Part shown: one piece after another, positions 51,464-60,214 of the stretch | Position numbering within the stretch: position 1 is the first letter of the stretch | Layout of the letters: every line of letters starts with the position of its first letter | NCBI GenBank assembly: GCA_934667475.1 | Contig: CAKUMB010000006.1 | Location: forward strand, 1-64,000 | Reading direction: 5' to 3' | Origin: an uncultured Muribaculaceae bacterium | GTDB lineage: Bacteria > Bacteroidota > Bacteroidia > Bacteroidales > Muribaculaceae | Length of the DNA stretch: 64,000 nt | The notes under the pieces: generated by a model | The model's input: the letters and a program-made list of their open reading frames with translations, nothing else | Databases searched by the model: none | What the model was told of the DNA's origin: nothing | Made by a program: the position numbers and the translations under genes

Positions 51464-52753
51464 TTATTCGGCCGTTTCGCCATTGGCACGGCTGCCCACC
51501 AGCGCGTAGAACAGCAGGTAGGCCAGCAGGGCGAATATCAGCCAGAAACTGGTGAGGTAGCTGCTGCTCTTGGCTATCGAAGCCTGGATGAGGGGCAGAA
51601 TGCCGCCGCCGCACACCATCACCATAAACAGGCCCGACGCCACTTGCGTGTATTTGCCGAGGCCCGACACGGCCAGGTTGAATATCGCGCCCCACATCAC
51701 CGATGTGCATAGGCCGCACATGATGAGCAGCAGCACCGACACCGACACGGGCTGCATGGTGAAGTGGAATCCGTCGGCGTTTTCAAATCCGGGCGCGCTC
51801 ACCACTATGCTGCTGGGCATGCTTATTGCCAGCAGCACAAGTACCATGGCCACGGTCGACACAAATGTGAGCATGGCGCGGCTTGAAATCTTCGAGCCCA
51901 CGGCGCCGCCCAGCAGGCGGCCCACAAGCATCAGCAGCCAGTACATGCCCACTATGGCGCCAGCAATGCCTGCGCCTAGGCCCAGACCGCCAAGGTCGTT
52001 TTGGCTGATGTATTGCATCGACATGTTGGCGATGCCCACCTCAATGCCCACATACATGAATATGGCAAGGATGCCCAGCACGAAGTGGCGGAATTTGAAC
52101 GCGCCGAACTTGTTGATTTGCTCGGCGGCCTTCTTGCCCAGTGTGGGCGACTCGGGCAGCTTCGAGAAGAATATCACCAGGAACGCGATGAAGAAGATGG
52201 CCATGGCCATGTAGAACACGGGATTGGCCGACGAGATTGAGCTGGCCTCGCCGCCAATCAGGTAGCCCACCACCACAGGGGCCAGTGTGGCGCCCAGTGA
52301 GTTGCACGAGCCGCCAAACTGAATCAGCTGGTTGCCCTGGTTCTCGTTTTTGCCCAGACTGTTGAGCATGGGGTTGACCACGGTGTTGAGCATGCACATC
52401 GAGAAGCCCGACACGAATGCGCCCACCAGATAGAGGGCCACTGCATTGTTGAGGCCCGACAGGAATGTGATGAGCACTCCCACAAAGCCCACGGTGACGG
52501 CGCTGAGCGATGTTATGCGGTAGCCGTATTTGTTTAATATCACGCCGGCTGGATAGCCCATCACGGCATAGGCGATGAAGTTGGCAAAGTTGCCTAGCTG
52601 CGACATTATGGCGTTGTCGCCCGACATGCTTTTAATCACGTTGCCCAGAGGGTTCTGGTATCCGGTCACGAAGGCTATCATAAAGAATAGCGCAAACATG
52701 ATGATGATGGGCAGCACGTGGCTGCCGCTGCTTTGCTTTTGGTTTGTTCCCAT
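51464..52753 (-). CDS. Sugar MFS transporter (FucP/GluP type)
   Basis: A 429-aa inner-membrane major-facilitator protein with about 12 TM segments. MFALFFMIAFVTGYQNPLG and GYPAGVILNKYGYRIT near the N-terminus are typical of the FucP group of fucose/glucose/galactose:H+ symporters. QLIQFGGSCNSLGATLAPVV is the conserved central helix. The exact sugar is not evident. It lies about 100 bp downstream of yggS with no clear separate promoter. Confidence 0.9.
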   Translation of the reverse strand: MGTNQKQSSGSHVLPIIIMFALFFMIAFVTGYQNPLGNVIKSMSGDNAIMSQLGNFANFIAYAVMGYPAGVILNKYGYRITSLSAVTVGFVGVLITFLSGLNNAVALYLVGAFVSGFSMCMLNTVVNPMLNSLGKNENQGNQLIQFGGSCNSLGATLAPVVVGYLIGGEASSISSANPVFYMAMAIFFIAFLVIFFSKLPESPTLGKKAAEQINKFGAFKFRHFVLGILAIFMYVGIEVGIANMSMQYISQNDLGGLGLGAGIAGAIVGMYWLLMLVGRLLGGAVGSKISSRAMLTFVSTVAMVLVLLAISMPSSIVVSAPGFENADGFHFTMQPVSVSVLLLIMCGLCTSVMWGAIFNLAVSGLGKYTQVASGLFMVMVCGGGILPLIQASIAKSSSYLTSFWLIFALLAYLLFYALVGSRANGETAE

Positions 52754-52851
52754 TCTGTTTGTTTTTAGGTTTTGTTTGCGGGCTTGCGGCCGCTTGTTGC
52801 AGCGCCCGTGCCGCCCGGCTATTGTTGTTTAATTTAATGTTTATATGCTAA

Positions 52852-53523
52852 TTAGTATTCGCGCGGGCCGAATATGGCGGTGCCTATTCTCACCAGCGTG
52901 GCCCCGTGGCTTACAGCCTCGGGCCAGTCGTGGCTCATGCCCATGCTCACTTGCGCAAACGCCTCGTTGCCTGCCATGGCACCGCTGCGCAGGGTCTCGA
53001 ATGTCTGCTTCACCGTGCTGAACTCTCGTGCCACCTCGGCCTCGTCGTCGGTGTTGGTGGCCATGGCCATCACGCCGCACAGGCGCACGCCGTCCACTCC
53101 GCTCAGCTCACCGCTTTGCGCGGCCTCCATCACTTCTTCGGGGGTGAACCCGCTCTTGGTCTCTTCCAGAGCCACGTGCAGCTGCAGCAGCACGTCCACG
53201 GTGCGGCCTATGCGCACAGCCTCCTTGCCCACAAGGCGCAGCAGCTTCACCGAGTCGATGCTCTGAATCATGGCCACGTGTGGCATGATTTGGCGCACCT
53301 TGTTGGTCTGCAGGTGGCCAATGAAGTGCCACTGCACGTCGGCGGGCATCTGCGGCGCCTTGGCGCACAACTCCTGCGCGCGGTTTTCGCCAAACAGGCG
53401 CTGGCCCGCATCGTAGGCTTCGCGCAGCTCGTCCACGGGGTGGAACTTCGACACGGCCACAAGGCGCACACCTTGAGGCAGCTGCCGCTTGATGGCTTGC
53501 AGATTATCGGCAATCTTGCCCAT
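52852..53523 (-). CDS. yggS: YggS/PLPBP-family pyridoxal-phosphate homeostasis protein
   Basis: A 223-aa single-domain PLP-binding barrel without known catalytic activity, which helps keep free PLP and amino acids balanced. The PLP Lys lies in VRLVAVSKFHP. Further motifs are RLFGENRAQEL, WHFIGHLQTNKV, and the phosphate-binding SMGMSHDWPEAV plus VRIGTAIFGPREY at the C-terminus. It follows the DUF4494 gene by 4 nt and is surely co-transcribed. Confidence 0.94.
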   Translation of the reverse strand: MGKIADNLQAIKRQLPQGVRLVAVSKFHPVDELREAYDAGQRLFGENRAQELCAKAPQMPADVQWHFIGHLQTNKVRQIMPHVAMIQSIDSVKLLRLVGKEAVRIGRTVDVLLQLHVALEETKSGFTPEEVMEAAQSGELSGVDGVRLCGVMAMATNTDDEAEVAREFSTVKQTFETLRSGAMAGNEAFAQVSMGMSHDWPEAVSHGATLVRIGTAIFGPREY

Positions 53524-53527
53524 TGCG

Positions 53528-54040
53528 CTACTTCTCCTCCTCTTTGACGGCTTCCGATTGAGCCTTCTCGATGGCTTCCTTCTTGGCGCGCTTGTCGGCC
53601 AGGGTCTCGCCCAGGTCGGCTTGCAGCACGTCCATCAGCGGGGTTTCGGTGATGGAGGCTATCTCGTAGTCAAACATCACGTCCTTCATGCCCTGCAGAA
53701 ACACGTCTAGGGCCTCCTTAAACTCGCCGGCCTGCACCAGTGCAAACGAGCCCGTCTTTTTCTCGGCACCCGTTTTCTCGTCGATGGTGATCATGTTGAT
53801 TTTCACCTTATACCAGCGGTCGCCGCCTTCATTGTAGAACACATCGTCGTAGCGCACCTTCTTCACTGCGGTCACGGTAAACTCGCCGCCGGTGATGAAT
53901 GGCTTCATCTCTTCGGTGATGCGTGCCTCGGCTTCGGTGAACGACAGGGCGTCGACCAGATAGGGCTCGGTTACGGTCTTTTGTGCTCCGGTTTCGAGCA
54001 CGCGGTCATATTTTACTTTGGTTTCAAACCATTGTGGCAT
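53528..54040 (-). CDS. DUF4494 protein
   Basis: A 170-aa Bacteroidota-specific protein. It starts MPQWFETKVKYDRVLETG, followed by KTVTEPYLVDALSFTEAEAR and VKINMITIDEKTGAEKKTGS, and ends in a charged Lys/Glu helix. The fold is alpha/beta and cytosolic; function unknown. It is the first gene of an operon with yggS. A -7 box overlapped by a perfect 22-bp palindrome lies about 90 bp upstream, which suggests strict control. Confidence 0.85.
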   Translation of the reverse strand: MPQWFETKVKYDRVLETGAQKTVTEPYLVDALSFTEAEARITEEMKPFITGGEFTVTAVKKVRYDDVFYNEGGDRWYKVKINMITIDEKTGAEKKTGSFALVQAGEFKEALDVFLQGMKDVMFDYEIASITETPLMDVLQADLGETLADKRAKKEAIEKAQSEAVKEEEK

Positions 54041-54129
54041 AATTGAGTTGGATTTTAATCGTTGCTAATTGAATTCGTTGTCGTTTTTTTGCTCGTCCGC
54101 TGGCCCACAGGGGGGGCGTCCGGCTTATG

Positions 54130-54155
54130 CAAAGGTAAGCAAAATTTTGCTTACC
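54130..54155 (-). promoter_or_regulatory. Promoter box with overlapping 22-bp palindrome (operator candidate)
   Basis: TACCTTTG on the minus strand (54130-54137) is a -7 box for DUF4494-yggS. A perfect inverted repeat with half-site GGTAAGCAAAA and no spacer occupies 54134-54155. It covers the box and the spacer toward -33. A dimeric regulator bound there would block RNA polymerase. No -33 element is clear. Confidence 0.55.
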
Positions 54156-54179
54156 CGGCTTGTGGCGGCAGCGGTTTTT

Positions 54180-55130
54180 TTACTGCAGCAGGCGCTTCCG
54201 TGCCGCCTCATATTCCGCTTCCATTTGGCTCACTGCCTCTTGCACCGTCTGTATGCCGGTGCCCTTGAGCAGGCCGGTCACCTGGCCGATTTCAAGCTCG
54301 CCGTTCACCACATCGCCGTCAAATATGCCCAGCTTCGACTTGCCGCGGCCAATGATGTCGAGCAGTTCCTCGGGCGAGGCACCGGCGTTTTCGGCGCTCT
54401 CAATGGCGTCGCGGAAGCCGTTCTTCACCAGTCGGGTGGGCGAGAGCTTGCGCAGCAGCAGCTTGGTGTCGCCCTCGTTCAGGTTGAGGCACATGCGCTT
54501 AAACTCGTCGCTTGCCGAGCTCTCGGCGGTGAGGGCAAAGCGGGTGCCAATCTGCACACCCTCGGCCCCAAGCGCCTCCACGGCCAGGATGGCATCGCCC
54601 GTGCCTATGCCGCCGGCGGCAATCAGCGGCAGGCTGGTGGCGCGCCTCACGGCGGGAATCAGGCACAGCGTGGTGGTCTCTTCGCGCCCATTGTGGCCGC
54701 CGGCCTCAAAGCCCTCGGCCACCACGGCGTCGACGCCAGCGTCCTCGCTTTTGCGGGCAAACAGCGACGACGACACCACGTGGGCCACCTTCACGCCATG
54801 GTCGTGCAGCCAGCCCGTCCACTTCTTGGGGCTGCCGGCCGAGGTGAACACCACCTTCACGCCCTGGCTGGCCACTATGTCCATGAGTTTCTCGATTTGC
54901 GGATACATGAGCGGCACGTTCACGCCAAAGGGCTTGCTGGTGGCGGCCTTGCACTTCACTATGTGCTCCTCAAGCACCTCGGGTGTCATCGAGCCAGCTC
55001 CCAGCAGGCCCAGGCCGCCAGCGTTGCTCACTGCGGCCGCCAGGCGCCAACCGCTGCACCACACCATGCCTCCGGCCACTATGGGCCTCTCAATGCCAAA
55101 CAATTCGGCTACTCTGCCTTTTTTCATCAT
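54180..55130 (-). CDS. Nitronate monooxygenase/FabK-like flavoprotein
   Basis: A 316-aa FMN-dependent TIM-barrel protein of the 2-nitropropane dioxygenase/enoyl-ACP reductase II superfamily. Motifs are ERPIVAGGMVWCSGWRLAAA, SNAGGLGLLGAGSM, VVAEGFEAGGHNG (catalytic His) and LIAAGGIGTGDAILAVEALG with VQIGTRFALTAES. It may either detoxify nitronates or act as enoyl-ACP reductase; the sequence read by eye does not settle this. Confidence 0.88.
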   Translation of the reverse strand: MMKKGRVAELFGIERPIVAGGMVWCSGWRLAAAVSNAGGLGLLGAGSMTPEVLEEHIVKCKAATSKPFGVNVPLMYPQIEKLMDIVASQGVKVVFTSAGSPKKWTGWLHDHGVKVAHVVSSSLFARKSEDAGVDAVVAEGFEAGGHNGREETTTLCLIPAVRRATSLPLIAAGGIGTGDAILAVEALGAEGVQIGTRFALTAESSASDEFKRMCLNLNEGDTKLLLRKLSPTRLVKNGFRDAIESAENAGASPEELLDIIGRGKSKLGIFDGDVVNGELEIGQVTGLLKGTGIQTVQEAVSQMEAEYEAARKRLLQ

Positions 55131-55204
55131 ATTCTGTCGTTGTTTCTTTAATGCGTTAATAATATTTTTTGTAAAATTACGAAATCATTTCCAATTGCGC
55201 ACCA

Positions 55205-55236
55205 TTTGCACGGCATTGATTTGATGCCTAACTTTG
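55205..55236 (+). promoter_or_regulatory. yigZ promoter
   Basis: TTTG (55205-55208), 20 nt, TAACTTTG (55229-55236). Leader of about 30 nt. Confidence 0.7.
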
Positions 55237-55273
55237 CAGCGCAAATCATTAATCGTGACATTTACTGCGCAAA

Positions 55274-55873
55274 ATGAGTGACTTTTATAAAACGCTTAAA
55301 GCCCCGTCGCAGGGGCTCTACAAGGAAAAAATGAGCAAATTCATCTCGCTGGCCGTGCCTGTGGCGTCGGCCGACGAGGCCAAGGCCGTGATTAAGGACA
55401 CGCAGAATAAATATCACGATGCGCGCCACTGCTGCTGGGCCTACATGATTGGCACCGACCGCAGCGAGCACCTGTCAAGCGACAACGGTGAGCCGTCGGG
55501 CACGGCGGGCAAGCCCATCCTGGGCCAGATAAACTCGTTTGAATTGACCAATGTGGTGATATGCGTGGTGCGCTACTTTGGCGGCATCAAGCTGGGCACC
55601 TCGGGCCTGATTGCAGCCTACCGCCAGGCTGCGCGCGAGGCCATTGAGGCGGGCGAGATTCTTGAGTGCCACGAGCAGGCGCGCCTCACCTTCAACTTCC
55701 CCTATCTGGGCATGAACGATGTGATGCGGCTGGTGAAGGCGGCCAGCGTGCGCATCGTCGACCAGCAGTTCGACAACGTGTGCCTTATGACGCTTGAGTG
55801 CGATGCCGACCAGATGCCTGCCCTGCGCTCGCGCATAGCCGCCGTTTCGGGCACCTCAATCCTTTCTGATTAA
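55274..55873 (+). CDS. yigZ: YigZ/IMPACT-family protein
   Basis: A 199-aa protein related to the eukaryotic Gcn1-binding IMPACT regulators; in bacteria its function is poorly defined. Family marks are SSDNGEPSGTAGKPIL and VRYFGGIKLGTSGLIAAYRQ. The C-terminal DUF1949-type domain is present. Its TAA overlaps the TTA (stop) of the convergent thioesterase gene. Confidence 0.92.
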   Translation: MSDFYKTLKAPSQGLYKEKMSKFISLAVPVASADEAKAVIKDTQNKYHDARHCCWAYMIGTDRSEHLSSDNGEPSGTAGKPILGQINSFELTNVVICVVRYFGGIKLGTSGLIAAYRQAAREAIEAGEILECHEQARLTFNFPYLGMNDVMRLVKAASVRIVDQQFDNVCLMTLECDADQMPALRSRIAAVSGTSILSD

Positions 55874-56637
55874 TCTTTTTTTGTCTCGGTGCGGGGCGCA
55901 AACACAAAGCGCGCCTTGCAGTGGCTCGCACCGTCCACGTCGATGCTCATTTTGCAGTCGTCGGGGTCGGTGTCGTCGGTGCGCACCAGGGCTGTGTCGG
56001 CATAGTGGGTCTCGCGCAGGAATGCTATCTCCATGCGCCTCAGCACGCAGTCGTCATACTTTTGCATGGCAAACTGGTTCATTAGCAGCTCCAGATAGCG
56101 CACGGTGTTCACATGGCGGTTGAAGTCGCAGTCGGCATACTGGAATGTGTAGCTGGCCGTGCGGCCCTGGGTCACGGGGCGGAGGCGGCTTTGAGGCTCA
56201 ATGCCGCTGCGGCGGCTGCTCACGTTGCTGTTGATGTAGCTCAGCTGCGATATGTCCACTCCCTCACGGGTGGCAAAGTTAATGGCCATCCACACGGTGC
56301 GCGCCTCTCCCACCACCTCGCCGCTGGCGTCGGTAATGGCCACGTTGCGCTGCGAGAAGTGGCGGTTGTAGCCCTCAATCCATGTGGTCACGGTGTAGCT
56401 CTCGTTGATGGTGGGGTAGCGCTTCATTTCCACCGTCACCCTCGACAGCACCCAGCCCTCGTTTCGCTTAATCAGGTTGTCATAGCCCACGCCCCAGGCA
56501 TTGGCGTGCAGGGTGGATATTTCGATTATGCGCTCCACCACCAGCTGCAGCGGCATTTCGCCCTGCGGGTTGCACTCGCCTGCCGTGAGAAAATACGTCT
56601 TGCTGAATTCCTTTATATGCTTGTCTTCGTTTTCCAT
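55870..56637 (-). CDS. Acyl-ACP thioesterase
   Basis: A 255-aa double hot-dog FatA/FatB-like enzyme that releases fatty acids from ACP. The catalytic Asn/His loop is DCDFNRHVNTVRYLELL in the second half. The first half has NAWGVGYDNLIKRNEGWVLS and TTWIEGYNRHFSQRN. I chose the ATG ending at 56637; longer frames add low-complexity sequence that overlaps the upstream gene. It lies 11 nt after the papain-fold gene and shares its stop region with convergent yigZ. Confidence 0.88.
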   Translation of the reverse strand: MENEDKHIKEFSKTYFLTAGECNPQGEMPLQLVVERIIEISTLHANAWGVGYDNLIKRNEGWVLSRVTVEMKRYPTINESYTVTTWIEGYNRHFSQRNVAITDASGEVVGEARTVWMAINFATREGVDISQLSYINSNVSSRRSGIEPQSRLRPVTQGRTASYTFQYADCDFNRHVNTVRYLELLMNQFAMQKYDDCVLRRMEIAFLRETHYADTALVRTDDTDPDDCKMSIDVDGASHCKARFVFAPRTETKKD

Positions 56638-56648
56638 TGCTGTTTCGT

Positions 56649-57635
56649 TTATTTTGCCCCAATCATCTTTTTCATCTCGGCCGTGGTGCTGTGGCGCTTG
56701 CCGTTGAGGCCGCTCAGATACTTGTTTTCGCTTGTGGGTGGCATTTTGCTGGCGTTGGCAAAGCGCTCTGGCTGCGTGATGCGTGTGAACACCACCCGCT
56801 GCACCCGTGTGCGCGGGCACGTGGCCACGCTGTAGCCCAGCTCCTTGTTGTTCTTGCCGGGGCCGTTGCTGCTCCAGTAGCGTATGTCGCCGTTGGGCTC
56901 ATAGCCAAGGAACACCACGCTGTGGCCGCGCTCCTGGTCGTCGGTCTTCACATCGTTGCAGCCTATAATGGCACCGCTGTCGCTGCCACTGGTCTCGTTG
57001 CGGTTCCAGAATATCTTCATTATGTCGCCCGGCACGGCCTGCTGCCACACGGGGTTGGCGTTCCACTCCTCGTCGGTGAGGTAGCGCTCGCCGGGCTTCT
57101 CCTTGTTTTTCTCCGACTTTGCCCCGCGGTAGGCGGTGATGCTGTAGCCGGCCTTCAGCTCGTGCACCAGCACTGCCACACCGGGGCCGTTGGCGTTGGC
57201 GCGCCCCCAAAAGCCGAATCCGTCGTCTTCGCCTATGCCCTTGTCGTTGATGTAGTCCACTATGCCCACGTATGGCTTTATGTTGAGCCACGCGGCGCGC
57301 GGAATTTTGCCGTCGGTGTCCCACATTAGCAGTGCCTTCACCAGCACGGCATAGGTGGCGCTTGAGCAGAACGAGGGCTGAGCCTTGTGCGGGTTGAATT
57401 GCGGCCGCTGGTCGGCAAGGCGCATATGGTAGGCTTCGTTGAGGGCTTGCAAAGTGGTCTTGCTGAAGTCCTGGTTGGGGCGGCCTCCGGTGTAGTAGCC
57501 GCCGTGTTGCGGAAACGAGTCGATAGCCGCCAGCACGCACTGCTGCCAGCGCTCGTTGGTGGGGGTGCCTGCCTTGACGCAGATGGCTATAAATGCCAGG
57601 GCCATGGCCGCTATAAGTCTTGATGTCGCTTTCAT
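56649..57635 (-). CDS. Exported papain-fold (NlpC/P60- or CHAP-like) protein
   Basis: A 328-aa protein with a signal peptide (SRLIAAMALAFIAICVKAG). A nucleophile-type Cys lies in PSFCSSATYAVLVKAL, a His in ERGHSVVFLGYEPNGDI, and YWSSNGPGKN follows. This order (Cys, His, polar) is that of NlpC/P60, CHAP and related cell-wall hydrolases. I could not place it in a named family. It probably acts on peptidoglycan in the periplasm. The ATG ending at 57635 follows a TAATTTTG box (57665-57672). Confidence 0.65.
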   Translation of the reverse strand: MKATSRLIAAMALAFIAICVKAGTPTNERWQQCVLAAIDSFPQHGGYYTGGRPNQDFSKTTLQALNEAYHMRLADQRPQFNPHKAQPSFCSSATYAVLVKALLMWDTDGKIPRAAWLNIKPYVGIVDYINDKGIGEDDGFGFWGRANANGPGVAVLVHELKAGYSITAYRGAKSEKNKEKPGERYLTDEEWNANPVWQQAVPGDIMKIFWNRNETSGSDSGAIIGCNDVKTDDQERGHSVVFLGYEPNGDIRYWSSNGPGKNNKELGYSVATCPRTRVQRVVFTRITQPERFANASKMPPTSENKYLSGLNGKRHSTTAEMKKMIGAK

Positions 57636-57664
57636 AATGCTTGCTGCAAATTGGTTTTGTGCAC

Positions 57665-57694
57665 CAAAATTACTGAAAAAATCGCGCTCCGCAA
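57665..57694 (-). promoter_or_regulatory. Promoter of the papain-fold/thioesterase pair
   Basis: Minus strand TTTG (57691-57694), 18 nt, TAATTTTG (57665-57672). Confidence 0.5.
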
Positions 57695-57750
57695 ACCCAC
57701 GCCCATGCTTTTTTGCTATTGTCACACGGCCCTCAAAGCGCGGAAGGCTA

Positions 57751-57781
57751 TTGCACAATTTTCCCAATAGCACTAACTTTG
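57751..57781 (+). promoter_or_regulatory. Promoter of the PHP phosphatase gene
   Basis: TTG (57751-57753), 20 nt, TAACTTTG (57774-57781). Leader of about 38 nt. Confidence 0.65.
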
Positions 57782-57825
57782 CACATCGTTATAGTTTTTC
57801 TACAAGTAATTCAACGAATACAGAT

Positions 57826-58563
57826 ATGTTTGATTTTTTTCACCGCAAAAAGGAAGGCGTCAAGCTGTTCTACAGCACCGACGTCCACAGCCACATATTG
57901 CCCGGAGTCGACCATGGCTCGCAAGACGTTGAGCAGTCGCTGGCCATGCTGCAAGCCGAGCTCGACATGGGCATCAGCCGCGTGATGTGCACATCGCACG
58001 TCACGGCCGAGACGTTTGAAAACACCATCGAGTCGCTCACAGCCGCCGGCAAGGTGCTGCAGGAGGCCATCGACAAGGAGCAGATGCCTGTGGAGATTCA
58101 CCCCTCGGCCGAATACCGCCTCGATGAGTACTGGAACCGCGAGTATGCCGCCGGACACGTGCTGCCCATGCCGGGCAACTATGTGCTCATCGAAAACTCG
58201 TTTATCCAGGAACTGATTGAAATCGACGACATGATGTTCGACCTGCAGGTGAAGGGCTACAAGCCCATTCTGGCACATCCCGAGCGCTATCCCTACTATT
58301 ACCGCCGCCATGAGCGCTACCAGAAGCTGCACAGTTCGGGCGTGAAGTTTCAAGTGAATCTGCTGTCGCTGGCGGGATATTTCGGCTCGGGCGCGCGCGA
58401 AGCGGCAATGTGGCTGGTGAACAACAATTTGGTGGACATGCTGGGCAGCGACATGCACAACCTCGACCATGCCCGCATGATAAAGGACTACATCAACAGT
58501 AAGGACTGGCGCAAGGTGGGTGCAAAACTCGAGCCTCACATCATCAACGACATGGTGCGATAA
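57826..58563 (+). CDS. CpsB/CapC-type PHP-domain tyrosine phosphatase
   Basis: A 245-aa metal-dependent phosphatase of the YwqE/CpsB group, which dephosphorylates tyrosine kinases that control polysaccharide export. Metal ligands are in DVHSHILPGVDHGSQD, MCTSHVT, LAHPERYPYY and LGSDMHNLDHA. I chose the ATG at 57826; the longer frame lacks family sequence. No capsule genes are adjacent. Confidence 0.9.
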   Translation: MFDFFHRKKEGVKLFYSTDVHSHILPGVDHGSQDVEQSLAMLQAELDMGISRVMCTSHVTAETFENTIESLTAAGKVLQEAIDKEQMPVEIHPSAEYRLDEYWNREYAAGHVLPMPGNYVLIENSFIQELIEIDDMMFDLQVKGYKPILAHPERYPYYYRRHERYQKLHSSGVKFQVNLLSLAGYFGSGAREAAMWLVNNNLVDMLGSDMHNLDHARMIKDYINSKDWRKVGAKLEPHIINDMVR

Positions 58564-58583
58564 CCTCCCCACTGCAGAGCAAA

Positions 58584-58637
58584 ACTAAGCGCCGGCTGGC
58601 CTACGCATTGCGCGTGTAGGTCCAGCCGGCGCTTAGT
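58584..58637. terminator. Bidirectional terminator
   Basis: ACTAAGCGCCGGCTGG (58584-58599) pairs with CCAGCCGGCGCTTAGT (58622-58637), with a further CCTACGC/GCGTGTAGG inner arm. It is flanked by convergent genes. Confidence 0.8.
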
Positions 58638-58653
58638 TTATGGCTTTATTGGC

Positions 58654-59496
58654 TTAGCGCATGCGCGCGAAGCTGAATGGAATTTGCTTGTTGCCGCTTG
58701 TGGTGAAGCAGCCTTCAAAGGTCTGTCCGTTGCAGCTGCCTATCAGGGTTCCGGCAATCTCTTCGCCCTTGTATATCGACACGGTGAGCGACCCGTCGCC
58801 GTTCATGATGCCTATCAGCTTCATGGGTACACCCTGCCTGCCTTTGGTCACAAAGCGCGCCGAGCCTTTCACGTTTTGCGGGTCGTTGATGTTGAGGTGC
58901 AGCACGCACTCCTGTGCGCCTATGCGTCCGCCCATGTTAAGCACCCCAGGCTGCGTCTGCCTGCTGGCACTCTCGCTGCCGCCATCCTCCTCGGCCTGCT
59001 GCGGCACGGCATCGGCGCCATACAGAAATTCGCGCTCCATGCTGTCCATCATGGCCATCTGCTTGTCGGACTGCTGCATCATCACTTGGAAAATGGAGTC
59101 TACATCGGCCTGGCCGAGCGAGTCGACTGGTATCGACTGCGTGCTCACGCGCTTCACCACGGTCACGTGGGTGTTGCTGCGGACATACCACAATGCGCAC
59201 AGCAGCAATATTATGGCCACCGACGCGCCCGCTATGGCTGCTGCCAGGCCAAACCGCTTGCCGCTGCGCTGTGGCGTGGCAGAATGCGGCTCGGGCTTTG
59301 CCGCTGGGATAGGAGGCTGCTGCCTGGGAAGCACAGGAGGCACGGGAGGCGGTGTCGTGCCTGCCGCTTGTGTCTTTGCGCTGTGATTGGCCTCATCGTC
59401 GGTGATTGGGGCAAGTGGGGTGGGACTCCCGCAGTGCGGGCAGTATTTCACCCCGTCGGGCATGGGCTGCCCGCAGTTGTTGCATATCTGGCTCAC
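58654..59496 (-). CDS. Zinc-ribbon single-pass membrane protein
   Basis: A 280-aa protein. The N-terminal zinc ribbon (CNNCGQPMPDGVKYCPHCGS) is followed by a Pro-rich linker and one TM helix (LAAAIAGASVAIILLLCALW, about residue 90). A C-terminal domain ends in strands (NGQTFEGCFTTSGNKQIPF). The start is GTG at 59494-59496, overlapping the TGA of the upstream kinase-like gene (GTGA). Translational coupling is therefore likely. Topology suggests a cytosolic zinc ribbon and an external C-terminal domain. Function unknown. Confidence 0.8.
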   Translation of the reverse strand: MSQICNNCGQPMPDGVKYCPHCGSPTPLAPITDDEANHSAKTQAAGTTPPPVPPVLPRQQPPIPAAKPEPHSATPQRSGKRFGLAAAIAGASVAIILLLCALWYVRSNTHVTVVKRVSTQSIPVDSLGQADVDSIFQVMMQQSDKQMAMMDSMEREFLYGADAVPQQAEEDGGSESASRQTQPGVLNMGGRIGAQECVLHLNINDPQNVKGSARFVTKGRQGVPMKLIGIMNGDGSLTVSIYKGEEIAGTLIGSCNGQTFEGCFTTSGNKQIPFSFARMR

Positions 59497-60131
59497 TGGG
59501 CAATGCGTTTTTTAATGAATTCGATTATTGTCTGTGCCGTCTCCTGCGCGCCAAACAGCGACGAGTCGATGCACAGGTCATAGCTCTGTGCATCGCCCCA
59601 CTTCTTGTCGGTGTAGAAGTTGTAGTACTCGGCGCGCAGCTTGTTTTTCTTCTCGGCCATTGCCTCGGCGTCCTTGCGGTTGTCGCAGTCGCCGCGCGCT
59701 ATGATGCGTGCAATGCGCGCCTCCATCGAGGCGTGGATGAACACGCTCACCACCTTGCAGTAGTTGCGCAGAATGTAGTCGGCGGTGCGCCCCACTATCA
59801 CGCATGGGCCGCGGTCGGCCAGCTCCATCATCACGTTGCTCTGTGCCTTGTATATGCTGTCGTTGCTCAGCGGGGTGTCGCCAGTGAAGTATGCTCCGCT
59901 GCTGTAGCCGGTGTTAAACGACCACAGGCTCGAGAAGAACGACGGCGTGCGCTCGTCGGCGGCCTCGAAAAAGTCGGCGTTCACTCCGCTCGACTTTGCG
60001 GCTTCGGTGAGCAGCTCTTTGTCGTAGTATGCTATGCCAAGCCCCTTGGCTATGAGCTTGCCTATCTCGCGCCCTCCGCTGCCAAACTGGCGGCCCACTG
60101 TCACCACATATTTTGTATTGTTGTTGTCCAT
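59493..60131 (-). CDS. Cytidylate-kinase-like family protein
   Basis: A 212-aa P-loop kinase of the cytidylate kinase 2 family. The nucleotide loop is VTVGRQFGSGGREIGKLIA. Further family pieces are AYYDKELLTEAAKSSGV and RGPCVIVGRTADYIL, and the lid Arg region is RIARIIARGDCDNRKDAE. The true substrate of this family is not settled. I chose the ATG ending at 60131, matching a promoter whose start lies about 36 nt upstream. It is coupled to the zinc-ribbon gene. Confidence 0.9.
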   Translation of the reverse strand: MDNNNTKYVVTVGRQFGSGGREIGKLIAKGLGIAYYDKELLTEAAKSSGVNADFFEAADERTPSFFSSLWSFNTGYSSGAYFTGDTPLSNDSIYKAQSNVMMELADRGPCVIVGRTADYILRNYCKVVSVFIHASMEARIARIIARGDCDNRKDAEAMAEKKNKLRAEYYNFYTDKKWGDAQSYDLCIDSSLFGAQETAQTIIEFIKKRIAQ

Positions 60132-60173
60132 ATTCCGATGTGTTGTTGTGTAGTTTGCAAATCTAAGTCGGGG

Positions 60174-60204
60174 CAAAATTAAGCATTTCGCCCGTTAAAT
60201 GCAA
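60174..60204 (-). promoter_or_regulatory. Promoter of the kinase-like/zinc-ribbon pair
   Basis: Minus strand TTG (60202-60204), 20 nt, TAATTTTG (60174-60181). Confidence 0.6.
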
Positions 60205-60214
60205 TAGACAGGTG

